Assembly (NCBI GenBank): GCA_026989715.1
Contig: JALSIU010000109.1
Location: forward strand, 1-23,735
From: Methylomonas sp.
GTDB taxonomy: Bacteria; Pseudomonadota; Gammaproteobacteria; Methylococcales; Methylomonadaceae
Direction of reading: 5' to 3'
DNA length: 23,735 nucleotides
Each line of letters starts with the position of its first letter. Position 1 is the stretch's first letter. The position numbers were made by a program, and so were the translations under genes. Positions 16,317-23,613 of this stretch are shown here, one piece after another. The notes beneath the pieces were generated by a model. That model was not told where the DNA came from. It saw nothing but the letters and a program-made list of their open reading frames with translations, and made no database searches.

Positions 16317-16886
16317 ATGCGTGGGCAACATTTCAAATGGTATGGCTTTCTTATTATTATGTTATTGTTTTCATTGTGGGTCATCGATTTTGTGCCCGCG
16401 CCGGAATTAGAACGGCCAATAGATGAGCATGAATATACTACGGACTTTTTTGCAGTGACGTATAGTAAGTTGCAAATGAATACAGAGGGTAAGCCGCAGG
16501 ATAAATTGGATGCGGATTATTTAGAGCATTACAGTGAAAATGATGAAACCCAATTGACGCACCCTATTATGCTTATTTTTAAAGATCCGGCACCTCCTTG
16601 GCGTATGCAGGCACAAATGGGGCGTATTGCTTCCGGAGGCGAAACAATCTACCTGGATGGTGCTGTTTTGGTTAGTCGAGCCGCTGCGGAGCAGGTGCGT
16701 GCTATTGATATTAAAACGACTAATTTACGCTTGGAGCCTAAGAGAAATTATGCGCAAACAGATGATTGGGCTGAGTTGGTCAGTGAGTTGGATACTATGT
16801 CAGGAGTGGGCTTGAAATTGTTTTATCAGACCCCGTTGTATATTGAATTATTAGCAAATGTGAAGGGAAAGCATGAATATCAGTAA
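16317..16886 (+). CDS. lptC: LPS export protein LptC
   Basis: Bitopic inner-membrane protein that takes LPS from LptB2FG and passes it to LptA in the periplasm. 189 aa with one N-terminal helix (about residues 8-24, from WYGFLIIMLLFSLWVIDF) and a periplasmic beta-jellyroll domain, where the segment with GETIYLDGAV resembles the family core. Sequence similarity in LptC is low in general, so the call leans on size, topology and position between kdsC and lptA. Its last 14 bases overlap lptA. Confidence 0.9.
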   Translation: MRGQHFKWYGFLIIMLLFSLWVIDFVPAPELERPIDEHEYTTDFFAVTYSKLQMNTEGKPQDKLDADYLEHYSENDETQLTHPIMLIFKDPAPPWRMQAQMGRIASGGETIYLDGAVLVSRAAAEQVRAIDIKTTNLRLEPKRNYAQTDDWAELVSELDTMSGVGLKLFYQTPLYIELLANVKGKHEYQ

Positions 16887-17382
16887 AAGCCCGTGGTACT
16901 TATTTTTTTTGCTAAGTTTTGTGCTATGCTCAACGGTAAGTGCTTTGGAAGGTGATGCTGTTCAGCCGATTACTGTCGATTCTGATGCCGGCTTTTATGA
17001 TGAAAAAAAAGGGCTGAGTGTTTACACGGGAGATGTTGTTGTTATTCAGGGCAGTATGCGCTTAGATGCAGATAAGCTGGTTGTTTACCTGGAAAATAGA
17101 GAAATACAAAAGATGGTGGCAACAGGAACGCCTGTTAAATTTAAACAAACGCCTGAGGCGGGTAAAGATGATGTGCATGGTCATGCTTTAACGGCCGAAT
17201 ATTTTCCAGAGACTCAGTTACTTATTCTGTTAGAAAGTGCGGTGGTTTGGCAAGGCGAAAACAGTACGAAAAGTGAGCGTATTGAGTATGATCGCTTAAG
17301 AGAAGTGTTGAAAGCAGGCGATACAACATCAACCCATAAGCGCGTACATGTTATTTTGCAGCCGAAAAGTAAGGTAGACTGA
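16873..17382 (+). CDS. lptA: LPS transport periplasmic bridge protein LptA
   Basis: Forms the periplasmic oligomeric bridge carrying LPS from LptC to LptD. 169 aa with a clear Sec signal peptide (about 1-24, hydrophobic YLFFLLSFVLCSTVSA, cleavage after VSA) followed by an OstA-like beta fold with YTGDVVVIQGSMRLDADKLVVY, the family's most conserved stretch. The start lies inside the end of lptC and is preceded by AAGGGAAAG, which suggests translational coupling. Four bases separate it from lptB. Confidence 0.93.
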   Translation: MNISKSPWYLFFLLSFVLCSTVSALEGDAVQPITVDSDAGFYDEKKGLSVYTGDVVVIQGSMRLDADKLVVYLENREIQKMVATGTPVKFKQTPEAGKDDVHGHALTAEYFPETQLLILLESAVVWQGENSTKSERIEYDRLREVLKAGDTTSTHKRVHVILQPKSKVD

Positions 17383-17386
17383 CAAT

Positions 17387-18112
17387 ATGGCGATATTGGC
17401 AGCCAAGAATATTGGTAAAGCTTATGGTAAGCGAGTTGTCGTCAATGATGTGTCTTTGCAGGTTGCGAGTAATGAAATTGTTGGTTTATTAGGCCCAAAT
17501 GGTGCAGGGAAGACGACGAGCTTTTATATGTTGGTGGGCTTGGTGCGTGCTGATGTCGGTTCTATTTTTTATAATGAACATGATATTACGCATTATCCAA
17601 TGCATCGGCGTGCGAAGCTGGGGGTAGGGTATTTACCACAGGAAGCCTCTGTTTTTAGAAAATTGAGTGTGGCGGATAACTTGCGTGCCGTTTTGGAGCT
17701 GAGGCAAGATTTGAATAAAGGACAGCGGGAGCTCATTATTGATGAGTTGTTAGATGAGTTTAGTATTACTCATATTCGCAATAATATCGGTATGGGCTTG
17801 TCGGGTGGTGAGCGGCGACGGGTTGAGATAGCGCGAGCCTTGGCAACTGATCCCGAGTTTGTTTTATTGGATGAGCCTTTTGCGGGTGTTGATCCTATTT
17901 CTGTTATTGAAATTCAAAAGATTATTGCGCATTTGAAAAATCGCAATATCGGTGTGTTAATTACGGAGCATAATGTTAGAGAGACCTTGGGTATTTGTGA
18001 TAGGGCGTATATTTTGAATGCCGGCCAAGTGATTGCTGAAGGGGCTTCTGCGGATATTGTGGCAAATGAAGAAGTACGGCGCGTTTATTTGGGTGAAAAT
18101 TTTAGTCTTTAA
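17387..18112 (+). CDS. lptB: LPS export ABC transporter ATPase LptB
   Basis: Cytoplasmic ATPase of the LptB2FG complex that powers LPS extraction from the inner membrane. 241 aa, full length. Seen: Walker A GPNGAGKTT (36-44), Q-loop LPQEASVF (Q85), signature LSGGERRR (138-145), Walker B VLLDEPF with catalytic E163, and the switch histidine in TEHNVRE (H195). All are intact. LptF and LptG are not in this window, as usual for gammaproteobacteria, where they lie elsewhere. Starts 4 bases after lptA. Confidence 0.97.
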   Translation: MAILAAKNIGKAYGKRVVVNDVSLQVASNEIVGLLGPNGAGKTTSFYMLVGLVRADVGSIFYNEHDITHYPMHRRAKLGVGYLPQEASVFRKLSVADNLRAVLELRQDLNKGQRELIIDELLDEFSITHIRNNIGMGLSGGERRRVEIARALATDPEFVLLDEPFAGVDPISVIEIQKIIAHLKNRNIGVLITEHNVRETLGICDRAYILNAGQVIAEGASADIVANEEVRRVYLGENFSL

Positions 18113-18158
18113 GGTGGTGGAAGTGGTGATGTTACTTGGTAGGCTTAAGGGGGGCTAA

Positions 18159-19616
18159 ATGAAGCAGTCTTTGCAACTCCGGATGGGGCAGCAGCTGTCG
18201 ATGACGCCGCAATTACAGCAGGCGATCAAGTTATTGCAGCTTTCTACGCTTGATTTACAGCAAGAAATTCAGCAGGCATTAGACTCTAATATGATGTTGG
18301 AGGTTGTTGAGGATGAGGGGCATATTATTGGGGAGGATGCAGCCCCAAAAGAGAGCATAGATAAAGTAGATGAAGCAGAGCAGGTTGGAAGTGAGGGCTC
18401 ACAGACCGATATGCCTGATGAGTTACCTACCGATACATCATGGGAAGATGTGTTTGATATTGCGCAAATGAATGCTGCCTCTCCTGTAGCGGACGCGCCC
18501 GATTTTGAAGTACAACGTAGTAAGTCGGTAAGTTTGCAGGATCATTTATTATGGCAAATGGAAATGGTGCCTTTTTCAGAAAGAGACCATGCTATTGCTA
18601 TTGCTATTGTTGATTCGATTAATGCTGATGGCTATTTAAGAAGTAGTGTTGATGAAATTTATCAAGGAATGATGGCGCAGTTTGATGATTTGGAAAAAGA
18701 AGAGTTTTGTGCTGTTTTACATAGGGTGCAACAGTTTGAGCCGGCGGGTGTTGCGGCAGAAGATTTGCGGGATTGTTTGCGTTTGCAATTATTGCAATTG
18801 CCGGAAACAACGCCGTTGCGCAATGAGGCACTAGAGTTGGTGACACGCTTTTTGGATTTGCTGGCAACTCAGGATAAGGCCAAATTAATGAGACGCTTGG
18901 ATGTGTCGGAAACTGTACTAGAGCAAGTGATTAGTTTGGTTCGCTCTCTAGATCCTATGCCTGGGAGAGCGATTGAAGAAACTGACTCTGAGTATGTGGT
19001 GCCGGATGTGTTTGTGACGAAAGTCAATGGTGAGTGGCGAGTGAGTTTAAACCCGGATATTGCGCCTAAACTAAGAGTCAATCCGTTTTATTCCAATATG
19101 ATTAAGCGGGCAGATAATAGTAAAGATAATGTTAGTATGAAGGAGCATCTGCAAGAGGCGCGTTGGTTTATTAAGAGTTTGCATAGTCGGAATGATACAT
19201 TGCTACGCGTGGGTCAAAGTATTATTGCTAAGCAAACTGACTTTCTTGAGCATGGTGCTATTGCAATGAAGCCAATGGTGTTGCGAGATATTGCGGAAGA
19301 GCTGGAATTGCATGAGTCCACTATCTCACGGGTTACAACGCAAAAATATATGCACCTTCCTAACGGGATTATTGAATTCAAATATTTTTTTTCCAGTCAT
19401 GTTTCAACGGCGGCGGGTGGTGAGTGTTCTGCCACCGCTATTAGAGCGTTTATTAAAGAGTTGGTGAGTAATGAAAACCCGGCAAAACCATTAAGTGATA
19501 GTAAGATGGCAGACTTGTTGAAAGAGAAAGGAATTAATGTGGCGCGGCGTACGGTTGCTAAGTACCGTGAAGCAATATCCATCCCTTCTTCTAGTCAAAG
19601 AAAGCGACTTTTGTAA
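18159..19616 (+). CDS. rpoN: RNA polymerase sigma-54 factor RpoN
   Basis: Alternative sigma factor that directs polymerase to -24/-12 promoters and needs enhancer-binding ATPases. 485 aa. Seen: glutamine-rich region I (1-50, LQLRMGQQLSMTPQLQQAIK), an acidic region II (about 55-110), the core-binding domain (about 120-310), a helix-turn-helix (DIAEELELHESTISRV) and the RpoN box ARRTVAKYRE (462-471). All parts are present. A strong AAGGGGGG precedes the ATG. The place after lptB is conserved in gammaproteobacteria. I found no convincing -24/-12 site ahead of genes in this window. Confidence 0.97.
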   Translation: MKQSLQLRMGQQLSMTPQLQQAIKLLQLSTLDLQQEIQQALDSNMMLEVVEDEGHIIGEDAAPKESIDKVDEAEQVGSEGSQTDMPDELPTDTSWEDVFDIAQMNAASPVADAPDFEVQRSKSVSLQDHLLWQMEMVPFSERDHAIAIAIVDSINADGYLRSSVDEIYQGMMAQFDDLEKEEFCAVLHRVQQFEPAGVAAEDLRDCLRLQLLQLPETTPLRNEALELVTRFLDLLATQDKAKLMRRLDVSETVLEQVISLVRSLDPMPGRAIEETDSEYVVPDVFVTKVNGEWRVSLNPDIAPKLRVNPFYSNMIKRADNSKDNVSMKEHLQEARWFIKSLHSRNDTLLRVGQSIIAKQTDFLEHGAIAMKPMVLRDIAEELELHESTISRVTTQKYMHLPNGIIEFKYFFSSHVSTAAGGECSATAIRAFIKELVSNENPAKPLSDSKMADLLKEKGINVARRTVAKYREAISIPSSSQRKRLL

Positions 19617-19671
19617 GAAAGTAGTATAATGGTGCGTTTTTTGAAATATTAATTAGTTAGGAGTTATATTT

Positions 19672-19965
19672 ATGCAAGTTAGCATAACAGGTCATCACGT
19701 TGAAGTAACGGCAGCAATGAAGCAGCATGTTGAAGAAAAAATTGCTAAAATCAAACGTCATTTTGAGCATGTTACTGATATTCATGTGATTTTGACAGTT
19801 GAGAAATTAGAACAAAAAGCAGAAGCAACTGTACAAGTTAGTGGTGCAAAAATATTTGCCGAGGATGTGCAAGAAGATATGTATGCTGCCATTGATAATA
19901 TGGTAGATAAATTAGATCGCCAAATTATTAAGCATAAAGAAAAAATGCAGTCACATCGCGGTTAG
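19672..19965 (+). CDS. hpf: Short ribosome hibernation-promoting factor HPF
   Basis: Small cytoplasmic protein (97 aa) that binds the 30S decoding region and helps form inactive 100S ribosomes. Seen: the opening QVSITGHHVEVTAAMKQHVEEKI, a basic helix KIKRHF, and the DMYAAIDNMVDKLDRQIIKHKEK helix. It lacks the C-terminal dimerisation domain of long HPF. TAGGAG lies 8 bases before the ATG. It follows rpoN by 55 bases, as in E. coli, but a strong terminator stands behind it where ptsN is normally found. Confidence 0.95.
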   Translation: MQVSITGHHVEVTAAMKQHVEEKIAKIKRHFEHVTDIHVILTVEKLEQKAEATVQVSGAKIFAEDVQEDMYAAIDNMVDKLDRQIIKHKEKMQSHRG

Positions 19966-19985
19966 TTTTGCGCGCAGATTAAATT

Positions 19986-20021
19986 AACGAAGAGTGTAAA
20001 CATTATATTCTTCGTTTTTTT
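19986..20021 (+). terminator. Rho-independent terminator after hpf
   Basis: AACGAAGA (19986-19993) and TCTTCGTT (20009-20016) form a perfect 8-bp stem with a 15-base loop, running into seven T (20015-20021). It ends the yrbG-to-hpf transcript only 30 bases before rapZ. Confidence 0.85.
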
Positions 20022-20050
20022 ATGCATAGTCATTAAAGTGTAGTGTATAA

Positions 20051-20911
20051 ATGCTGACATTATTGATTTTGACAGGGTTGTCCGGGTCTGGAAAAAGTAT
20101 TGCCTTAGATACTTTGGAGGATTGCGGTTTTTATTGCATCGATAATTTACCGATTACGTTGCTAGATGATTTTGTTAACAATGTAATGTTGCGAGATCAA
20201 TCAACGTATAGTAAAACGGCGATTGGTATTGATGCCAGAAATCATGGCGATAGTTTGTATGCTTTTGCTGATAAATTAGCCTGTATTCGAGACCAAGGGA
20301 TAGAATGCAATGTAATTTATATGCAGGCAGAAGAAAGCGTGCTACTGAAGCGTTACAGTGAGACGCGTCGCCGGCATCCACTGACTAATTCTCATTTGCC
20401 TTTAAAAGAGGCAATAAAAATTGAAAAGGATATGTTGAAGTCCGTTGCTAATTTGGCGGATTTAGTGATTGATACCAGCCGTACGCATTATCATCAGTTG
20501 CGGGAGTTGGTTCGAGATTATGTGCAAGAAGGAGCGCAGCAGAAAATATTCATTCAAACTCAGTCATTCGGCTTTAAGCATGGCATACCACTTGATGCTG
20601 ATTTTGTATTTGATGCGAGGTGTTTACCTAACCCATATTGGAGCCCTGCTTTACGCAGTTTAACGGGGAAAGACCAAGCTGTGGTTGATTTTTTACGATC
20701 AGAAGCTGTTGCTGTGGAGTTTTTGCAAGATATTTCTTCTTTGTTAGAGCGTTGGATACCTCGCTTTGAAAAAGAGAATCGTAGTTATTTAACGGTTGCC
20801 GTAGGCTGTACGGGTGGGCAGCATCGTTCGGTATTTTTAGTAGATAGCCTGGCGCGATATTTCCAAAATAAAGCATTTAATGTTATCGTCAGGCATCGGG
20901 AATTGCAGTAA
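20051..20911 (+). CDS. rapZ: RNase adapter / nucleotide-binding protein RapZ
   Basis: Homologue of E. coli RapZ (YhbJ), which guides RNase E to the small RNA GlmZ and senses glucosamine-6-P; in species without GlmY/GlmZ its target is not known. 286 aa. Seen: Walker A GLSGSGKS (9-16), GIDARN, the segment ETRRRHPL, and the C-terminal domain motif TVAVGCTGGQHRSVF with RHREL at the end. All family landmarks are intact. The ATG has no evident ribosome site. It is cut off from rpoN-hpf by the terminator just upstream and is followed by mgtE after 34 bases, not by npr. Confidence 0.95.
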   Translation: MLTLLILTGLSGSGKSIALDTLEDCGFYCIDNLPITLLDDFVNNVMLRDQSTYSKTAIGIDARNHGDSLYAFADKLACIRDQGIECNVIYMQAEESVLLKRYSETRRRHPLTNSHLPLKEAIKIEKDMLKSVANLADLVIDTSRTHYHQLRELVRDYVQEGAQQKIFIQTQSFGFKHGIPLDADFVFDARCLPNPYWSPALRSLTGKDQAVVDFLRSEAVAVEFLQDISSLLERWIPRFEKENRSYLTVAVGCTGGQHRSVFLVDSLARYFQNKAFNVIVRHRELQ

Positions 20912-20945
20912 CAGATTGTTTACCAAGAAATAAAAAAGGATAGAT

Positions 20946-22298
20946 ATGTCAATAAATAGACCACAAGATAACTCTGATTTAAATTTAGAGCAAATCATGA
21001 ATGACCTTGATAATAAGGCTCTTTATGATGCACGTAGTCATTTGCATAGTTTATATCCTACCGAGATCGCTTTATTGCTTAGGTCTTTGCCTATAGATTA
21101 TCGGTATCAGTTGTGGGACATTATGGCACCGGAGGCGATGGGGCAAACGCTTGTCGCATTACAAGGGGAAGTGCGGGTTGGTTTGATTGAGCGTACGGCA
21201 GCAAAAGATTTAGTGATTGCCGCTAGTCAATTGGAGCCACGGGATATGGCTGATTTAGTCGCTGATTTCCCAAACGATGTTAGGGAAAAGATTCTTAAAA
21301 ATGAAGGTGATAGTCGCTTGGAAGCGGCCTTATCATATGATGGACATACCGCTGCAGGTTTGATGAATCTGGATGCTTTGACGATTCGTGCCGATGTGAC
21401 GGTGGATGCAGTATTAAGGTATTTGCGTGCGCAAGGTAAGATGCCTGCCAATATGGATAGTTTAATTGTTGTGGATAGGAGCAATAAATATCAAGGGATG
21501 GTCGCCATAGCAACTATTTTAACCAGTGATGTACATGTTGTTATTGCGACAATAATGGATAATGTGGCTGAGGCAATTCCTGAAAATATGCCTGTTTCTG
21601 AGGTGGCGGCAATTTTTGAATATCGAGATATGTTATCGGCTGCTGTCGTCAATGAGCAGGGCGAGGTGACTGGTCGAATTGCACTGGAAACAGTGCTTGA
21701 TGTTGTGAGGGAAGAGGCTGAACGGGCTGTTTTGAGCTCTGCCGGCTTGGATGAAGAGCATGATTTATTTTCACCGGTATTGGTCAGTGCGCGCCGCCGT
21801 GCAGTTTGGCTCGGAGTGAATTTATTCACTGCCTTCTTGGCATCTTGGGTTATTGGTTTGTTTGAAGCCACCATTGATCAAATTGTTGCTTTGGCAGTAT
21901 TAATGCCGGTGGTTGCCAGTATGGGAGGTATTGCAGGAAGCCAGACATTGACTCTTGTTATTCGTGGCTTGGCGCTACATCAAATTGCGCCGTCAAATGC
22001 GATGTCGTTTTTATTTAAAGAATTGGCGGTGGGTGCTGTCAATGGTGTTGTCTGGTCTGTGGTGGTGGCGATGATTGCTGCCTATTGGTTCTCTAATACG
22101 CCATTAGGGGTCATGTTAGGGGCAGCGATGGTTATTAATTTAAGTTGTGCTGCTTTAGCGGGGGTATTGATACCGCTATTTTTACATAAACGTGGCATCG
22201 ACCCCGCTTTGGCAGGTGGGGTGTTACTGACGACGGTCACCGATGTGATTGGCTTTATGTCATTTTTAGGTTTGGCAACTATTTTCTTATTGGCATAA
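20946..22298 (+). CDS. mgtE: Magnesium transporter/channel MgtE
   Basis: Inner-membrane Mg2+ channel gated by cytoplasmic Mg2+ binding, 450 aa. Order: helical MgtE-N domain (about 25-115), a CBS pair (about 130-250), a linking helix and five membrane helices (about 281-450). The pore region reads MPVVASMGGIAGSQTLTLVIRG, and the last part DPALAGGVLLTTVTDVIGF carries the pore Asp expected in the family. AAAAGGA precedes the ATG. It may be cotranscribed with rapZ and the small metallophore-like gene that begins 40 bases later. Confidence 0.94.
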   Translation: MSINRPQDNSDLNLEQIMNDLDNKALYDARSHLHSLYPTEIALLLRSLPIDYRYQLWDIMAPEAMGQTLVALQGEVRVGLIERTAAKDLVIAASQLEPRDMADLVADFPNDVREKILKNEGDSRLEAALSYDGHTAAGLMNLDALTIRADVTVDAVLRYLRAQGKMPANMDSLIVVDRSNKYQGMVAIATILTSDVHVVIATIMDNVAEAIPENMPVSEVAAIFEYRDMLSAAVVNEQGEVTGRIALETVLDVVREEAERAVLSSAGLDEEHDLFSPVLVSARRRAVWLGVNLFTAFLASWVIGLFEATIDQIVALAVLMPVVASMGGIAGSQTLTLVIRGLALHQIAPSNAMSFLFKELAVGAVNGVVWSVVVAMIAAYWFSNTPLGVMLGAAMVINLSCAALAGVLIPLFLHKRGIDPALAGGVLLTTVTDVIGFMSFLGLATIFLLA

Positions 22299-22338
22299 GA
22301 ATGAATGCCTACTGTTTGAATATTTTTGAGGAAGAGTA

Positions 22339-22704
22339 ATGAGTATAAAAAAATCACCTTTGGCACTTATGGTGGGAAGTACATTAGTTTCTGGTTTAAC
22401 GGCTACAGCCGTTATGGCTGAAGGTCGTACTGATGTAGAAAGCGATCCTTTTGCTATGACTGAATTAAGCAGTGGTTATATGCAGCTTGCACAAGCTGAT
22501 AAGGCAAAAGGTGCTATGAAAATGAAAGGCGGTGCTTGCGGCGAAGGTAAATGTGGTGCGAGCATGATGCCTAAAGGCGCTTTAGAAAAGACATCGGAAG
22601 GTAAATGCGCTGGTAATAAGCCTATGCCAAAAGCTAAGAAAGGTAGTAAAGCGATGGCGATGGAAGGAAAGTGTGGTGAAGGAAAATGCGGTAGTAGCAT
22701 GTAA
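22339..22704 (+). CDS. hvfA: HvfA-like RiPP metallophore precursor with EGKCG repeats
   Basis: Small secreted precursor-like protein, 121 aa. Seen: a Sec signal peptide (1-27, ending AVMA), a conserved-looking PFAMTELSSGYMQLAQA segment (37-53), then a Lys/Gly/Met-rich tail with EGKCG at 69-73, EGKCA at 87-91 and tandem EGKCG at 109-118; five cysteines in all (C67, C72, C90, C112, C117). EGKCG motifs are known as the sites where HvfB (DUF692, multinuclear iron enzyme) with HvfC turns Cys into oxazolone/thioamide pairs that bind copper in the Haemophilus HvfA peptide. The match to that precursor family is by motif and architecture. Neither hvfB nor hvfC nor a DoxX-type hvfD is next to it, which is odd. 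GAGGAAGAG precedes the ATG. A run of hairpins ending in a strong terminator follows. Confidence 0.82.
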   Translation: MSIKKSPLALMVGSTLVSGLTATAVMAEGRTDVESDPFAMTELSSGYMQLAQADKAKGAMKMKGGACGEGKCGASMMPKGALEKTSEGKCAGNKPMPKAKKGSKAMAMEGKCGEGKCGSSM

Positions 22705-22706
22705 AA

Positions 22707-22721
22707 TTGCCTTCTAGGCAA
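22707..22721. repeat. Inverted repeat 1 behind hvfA
   Basis: TTGCCT and AGGCAA pair perfectly over six bases with a TCT loop, directly after the hvfA stop codon. No T run follows. Confidence 0.7.
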
Positions 22722-22729
22722 ATGTGTAC

Positions 22730-22748
22730 GCTAATTTATAAAATTAGC
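22730..22748. repeat. Inverted repeat 2 behind hvfA
   Basis: GCTAATTT (22730-22737) and AAATTAGC (22741-22748) pair perfectly over eight bases with a three-base loop. No T run follows. Confidence 0.75.
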
Positions 22749-22752
22749 ATAC

Positions 22753-22764
22753 TAGCTTAAGCTA
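22753..22764. repeat. Perfect 12-bp palindrome behind hvfA
   Basis: TAGCTTAAGCTA reads the same on both strands. With no loop it is more likely a protein-binding dyad or part of a larger fold than a hairpin of its own. Confidence 0.7.
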
Positions 22765-22766
22765 TG

Positions 22767-22804
22767 AAAACCCATAAAGTACGAGCTTACTTTATGGGTT
22801 TTTT
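22767..22804 (+). terminator. Strong rho-independent terminator after hvfA
   Basis: AAAACCCATAAAGTA (22767-22781) and its exact complement (22788-22802) form a 15-bp perfect stem with a six-base loop, with the 3' arm running into six T (22799-22804). The A-run on the 5' side makes it partly usable from the other strand. Confidence 0.92.
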
Positions 22805-23023
22805 ATTGCCTGTTACAAAGGCTATTTTGAACGGCAGTAGGTGAGGGTGGTATTTTTTGGTATAAAAACTACTGTTTTTTTTAAACCTAATAAATGACAT
22901 TAACTATAAATTTTAAATATATGATAGATATTGTATTTTTTTTTAGGGTCGGTGGTGAGAAATTGGGTGAATAAGTATTATCTAAGTCATTGTCCAAAAA
23001 AGGAAAATTATTTATCAGTATTC
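22805..23023. other. AT-rich spacer between the hvfA terminator and the mraZ promoter
   Basis: About 220 bases without a credible ORF. It contains CAGTAG (22835-22840) and its complement CTACTG (22869-22874) followed by eight T, a possible weak second terminator, then a very AT-rich stretch (about 22875-22950) of the kind that can be an UP element or a nucleoid-protein binding region. I see nothing else. Confidence 0.6.
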
Positions 23024-23052
23024 TTGACTATCGAAAGAGAGAAAACTATAGT
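23024..23052 (+). promoter_or_regulatory. Sigma-70 promoter for mraZ and the division/cell-wall cluster
   Basis: TTGACT (23024-23029), a 17-base spacer and TATAGT (23047-23052): five of six matches at each hexamer with ideal spacing. Transcription would start near 23059, just ahead of the MraZ boxes. Confidence 0.78.
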
Positions 23053-23060
23053 TTGTGTTA

Positions 23061-23085
23061 AGTGGTAAAAAGTGGAGAAAAGTGT
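23061..23085 (+). promoter_or_regulatory. MraZ operator: three direct repeats at 10-bp spacing
   Basis: AGTGG, AGTGG and AGTGT begin at 23061, 23071 and 23081, exactly one helical turn apart and each followed by an A- or T-rich five-base spacer. MraZ of E. coli binds TGGG-type repeats with five-base spacers between its promoter and gene. The placement here, immediately after the predicted start site, fits autorepression. Confidence 0.7.
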
Positions 23086-23131
23086 TTTTTAGCTTATTTT
23101 TTTGGAAGCTTTTGGAATTAAAGGGGAAAAA

Positions 23132-23599
23132 GTGTTTCGAGGCGTGATGGCAATTAATTTAGACGCAAAGGGGCGTTTTGCCATTCCGACACGTTATCGA
23201 GAAGAGTTGCAGGATATTTGTGAAGGGCAGTTGGTTGTTACGGTTGCTGTGAATGAAAAGTGTATTGGAGAACCTGGGTGTTTATGGCTTTATCCCTTGC
23301 CTGAGTGGGAGAAGCTTGAGCTGACCATTAGTAAACTACCTACGCTGAATAAAATGGCCGGTAAGTTGCGTCGTTTTATGATTGGTAATGCAACGGAAGC
23401 AGAGATGGATGGGCAGGGGCGGTTGTTGCTTTCTGAAAAATTAAGACGCTTTGCGAGTATGGAAAAAAAACTTATTTTAGTCGGGCAACTCAATAAATTT
23501 GAGATTTGGAATGAGCTTGCATGGGCAGCTAAAGAAAATGAATGGATGGATGGTGGTGACGATGAAGGTTTGGCTGAATTGGGTAATTTGTCTTTTTGA
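23132..23599 (+). CDS. mraZ: Transcriptional regulator MraZ
   Basis: DNA-binding protein (AbrB-like double SpoVT fold) that forms rings and represses its own division/cell-wall operon. 155 aa from the GTG at 23132. Seen: the first motif LDAKGRFAIPTRYREEL and the second MDGQGRLLLSEKLR, plus VGQLNKFEIWNE. I chose GTG because AAAGGGG (23120-23126) lies five bases upstream and the protein then opens with FRG, as in E. coli MraZ. A TTG at 23102 would add ten residues but has no ribosome site. It is followed after 14 bases by rsmH, the standard order of the cluster. Confidence 0.95.
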   Translation: MFRGVMAINLDAKGRFAIPTRYREELQDICEGQLVVTVAVNEKCIGEPGCLWLYPLPEWEKLELTISKLPTLNKMAGKLRRFMIGNATEAEMDGQGRLLLSEKLRRFASMEKKLILVGQLNKFEIWNELAWAAKENEWMDGGDDEGLAELGNLSF

Positions 23600-23613
23600 T
23601 TTAGGAAGTATGA

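Noticed and set aside
19602..19630. Perfect TATAAT at 19625-19630 as an hpf promoter
   Set aside because: The hexamer 17 bases upstream is AAGCGA and TTGTAA at 19611 is too close; plausible but not supportable.
21491..21874. 127-codon minus-strand open frame inside mgtE
   Set aside because: Ser/Thr/Ala-rich with no motif; antisense shadow of the CBS and first membrane region of mgtE.
23102..23131. TTG at 23102 as the mraZ start
   Set aside because: No ribosome site, atypical ten-residue extension, and a well-placed AAAGGGG in front of the GTG at 23132.
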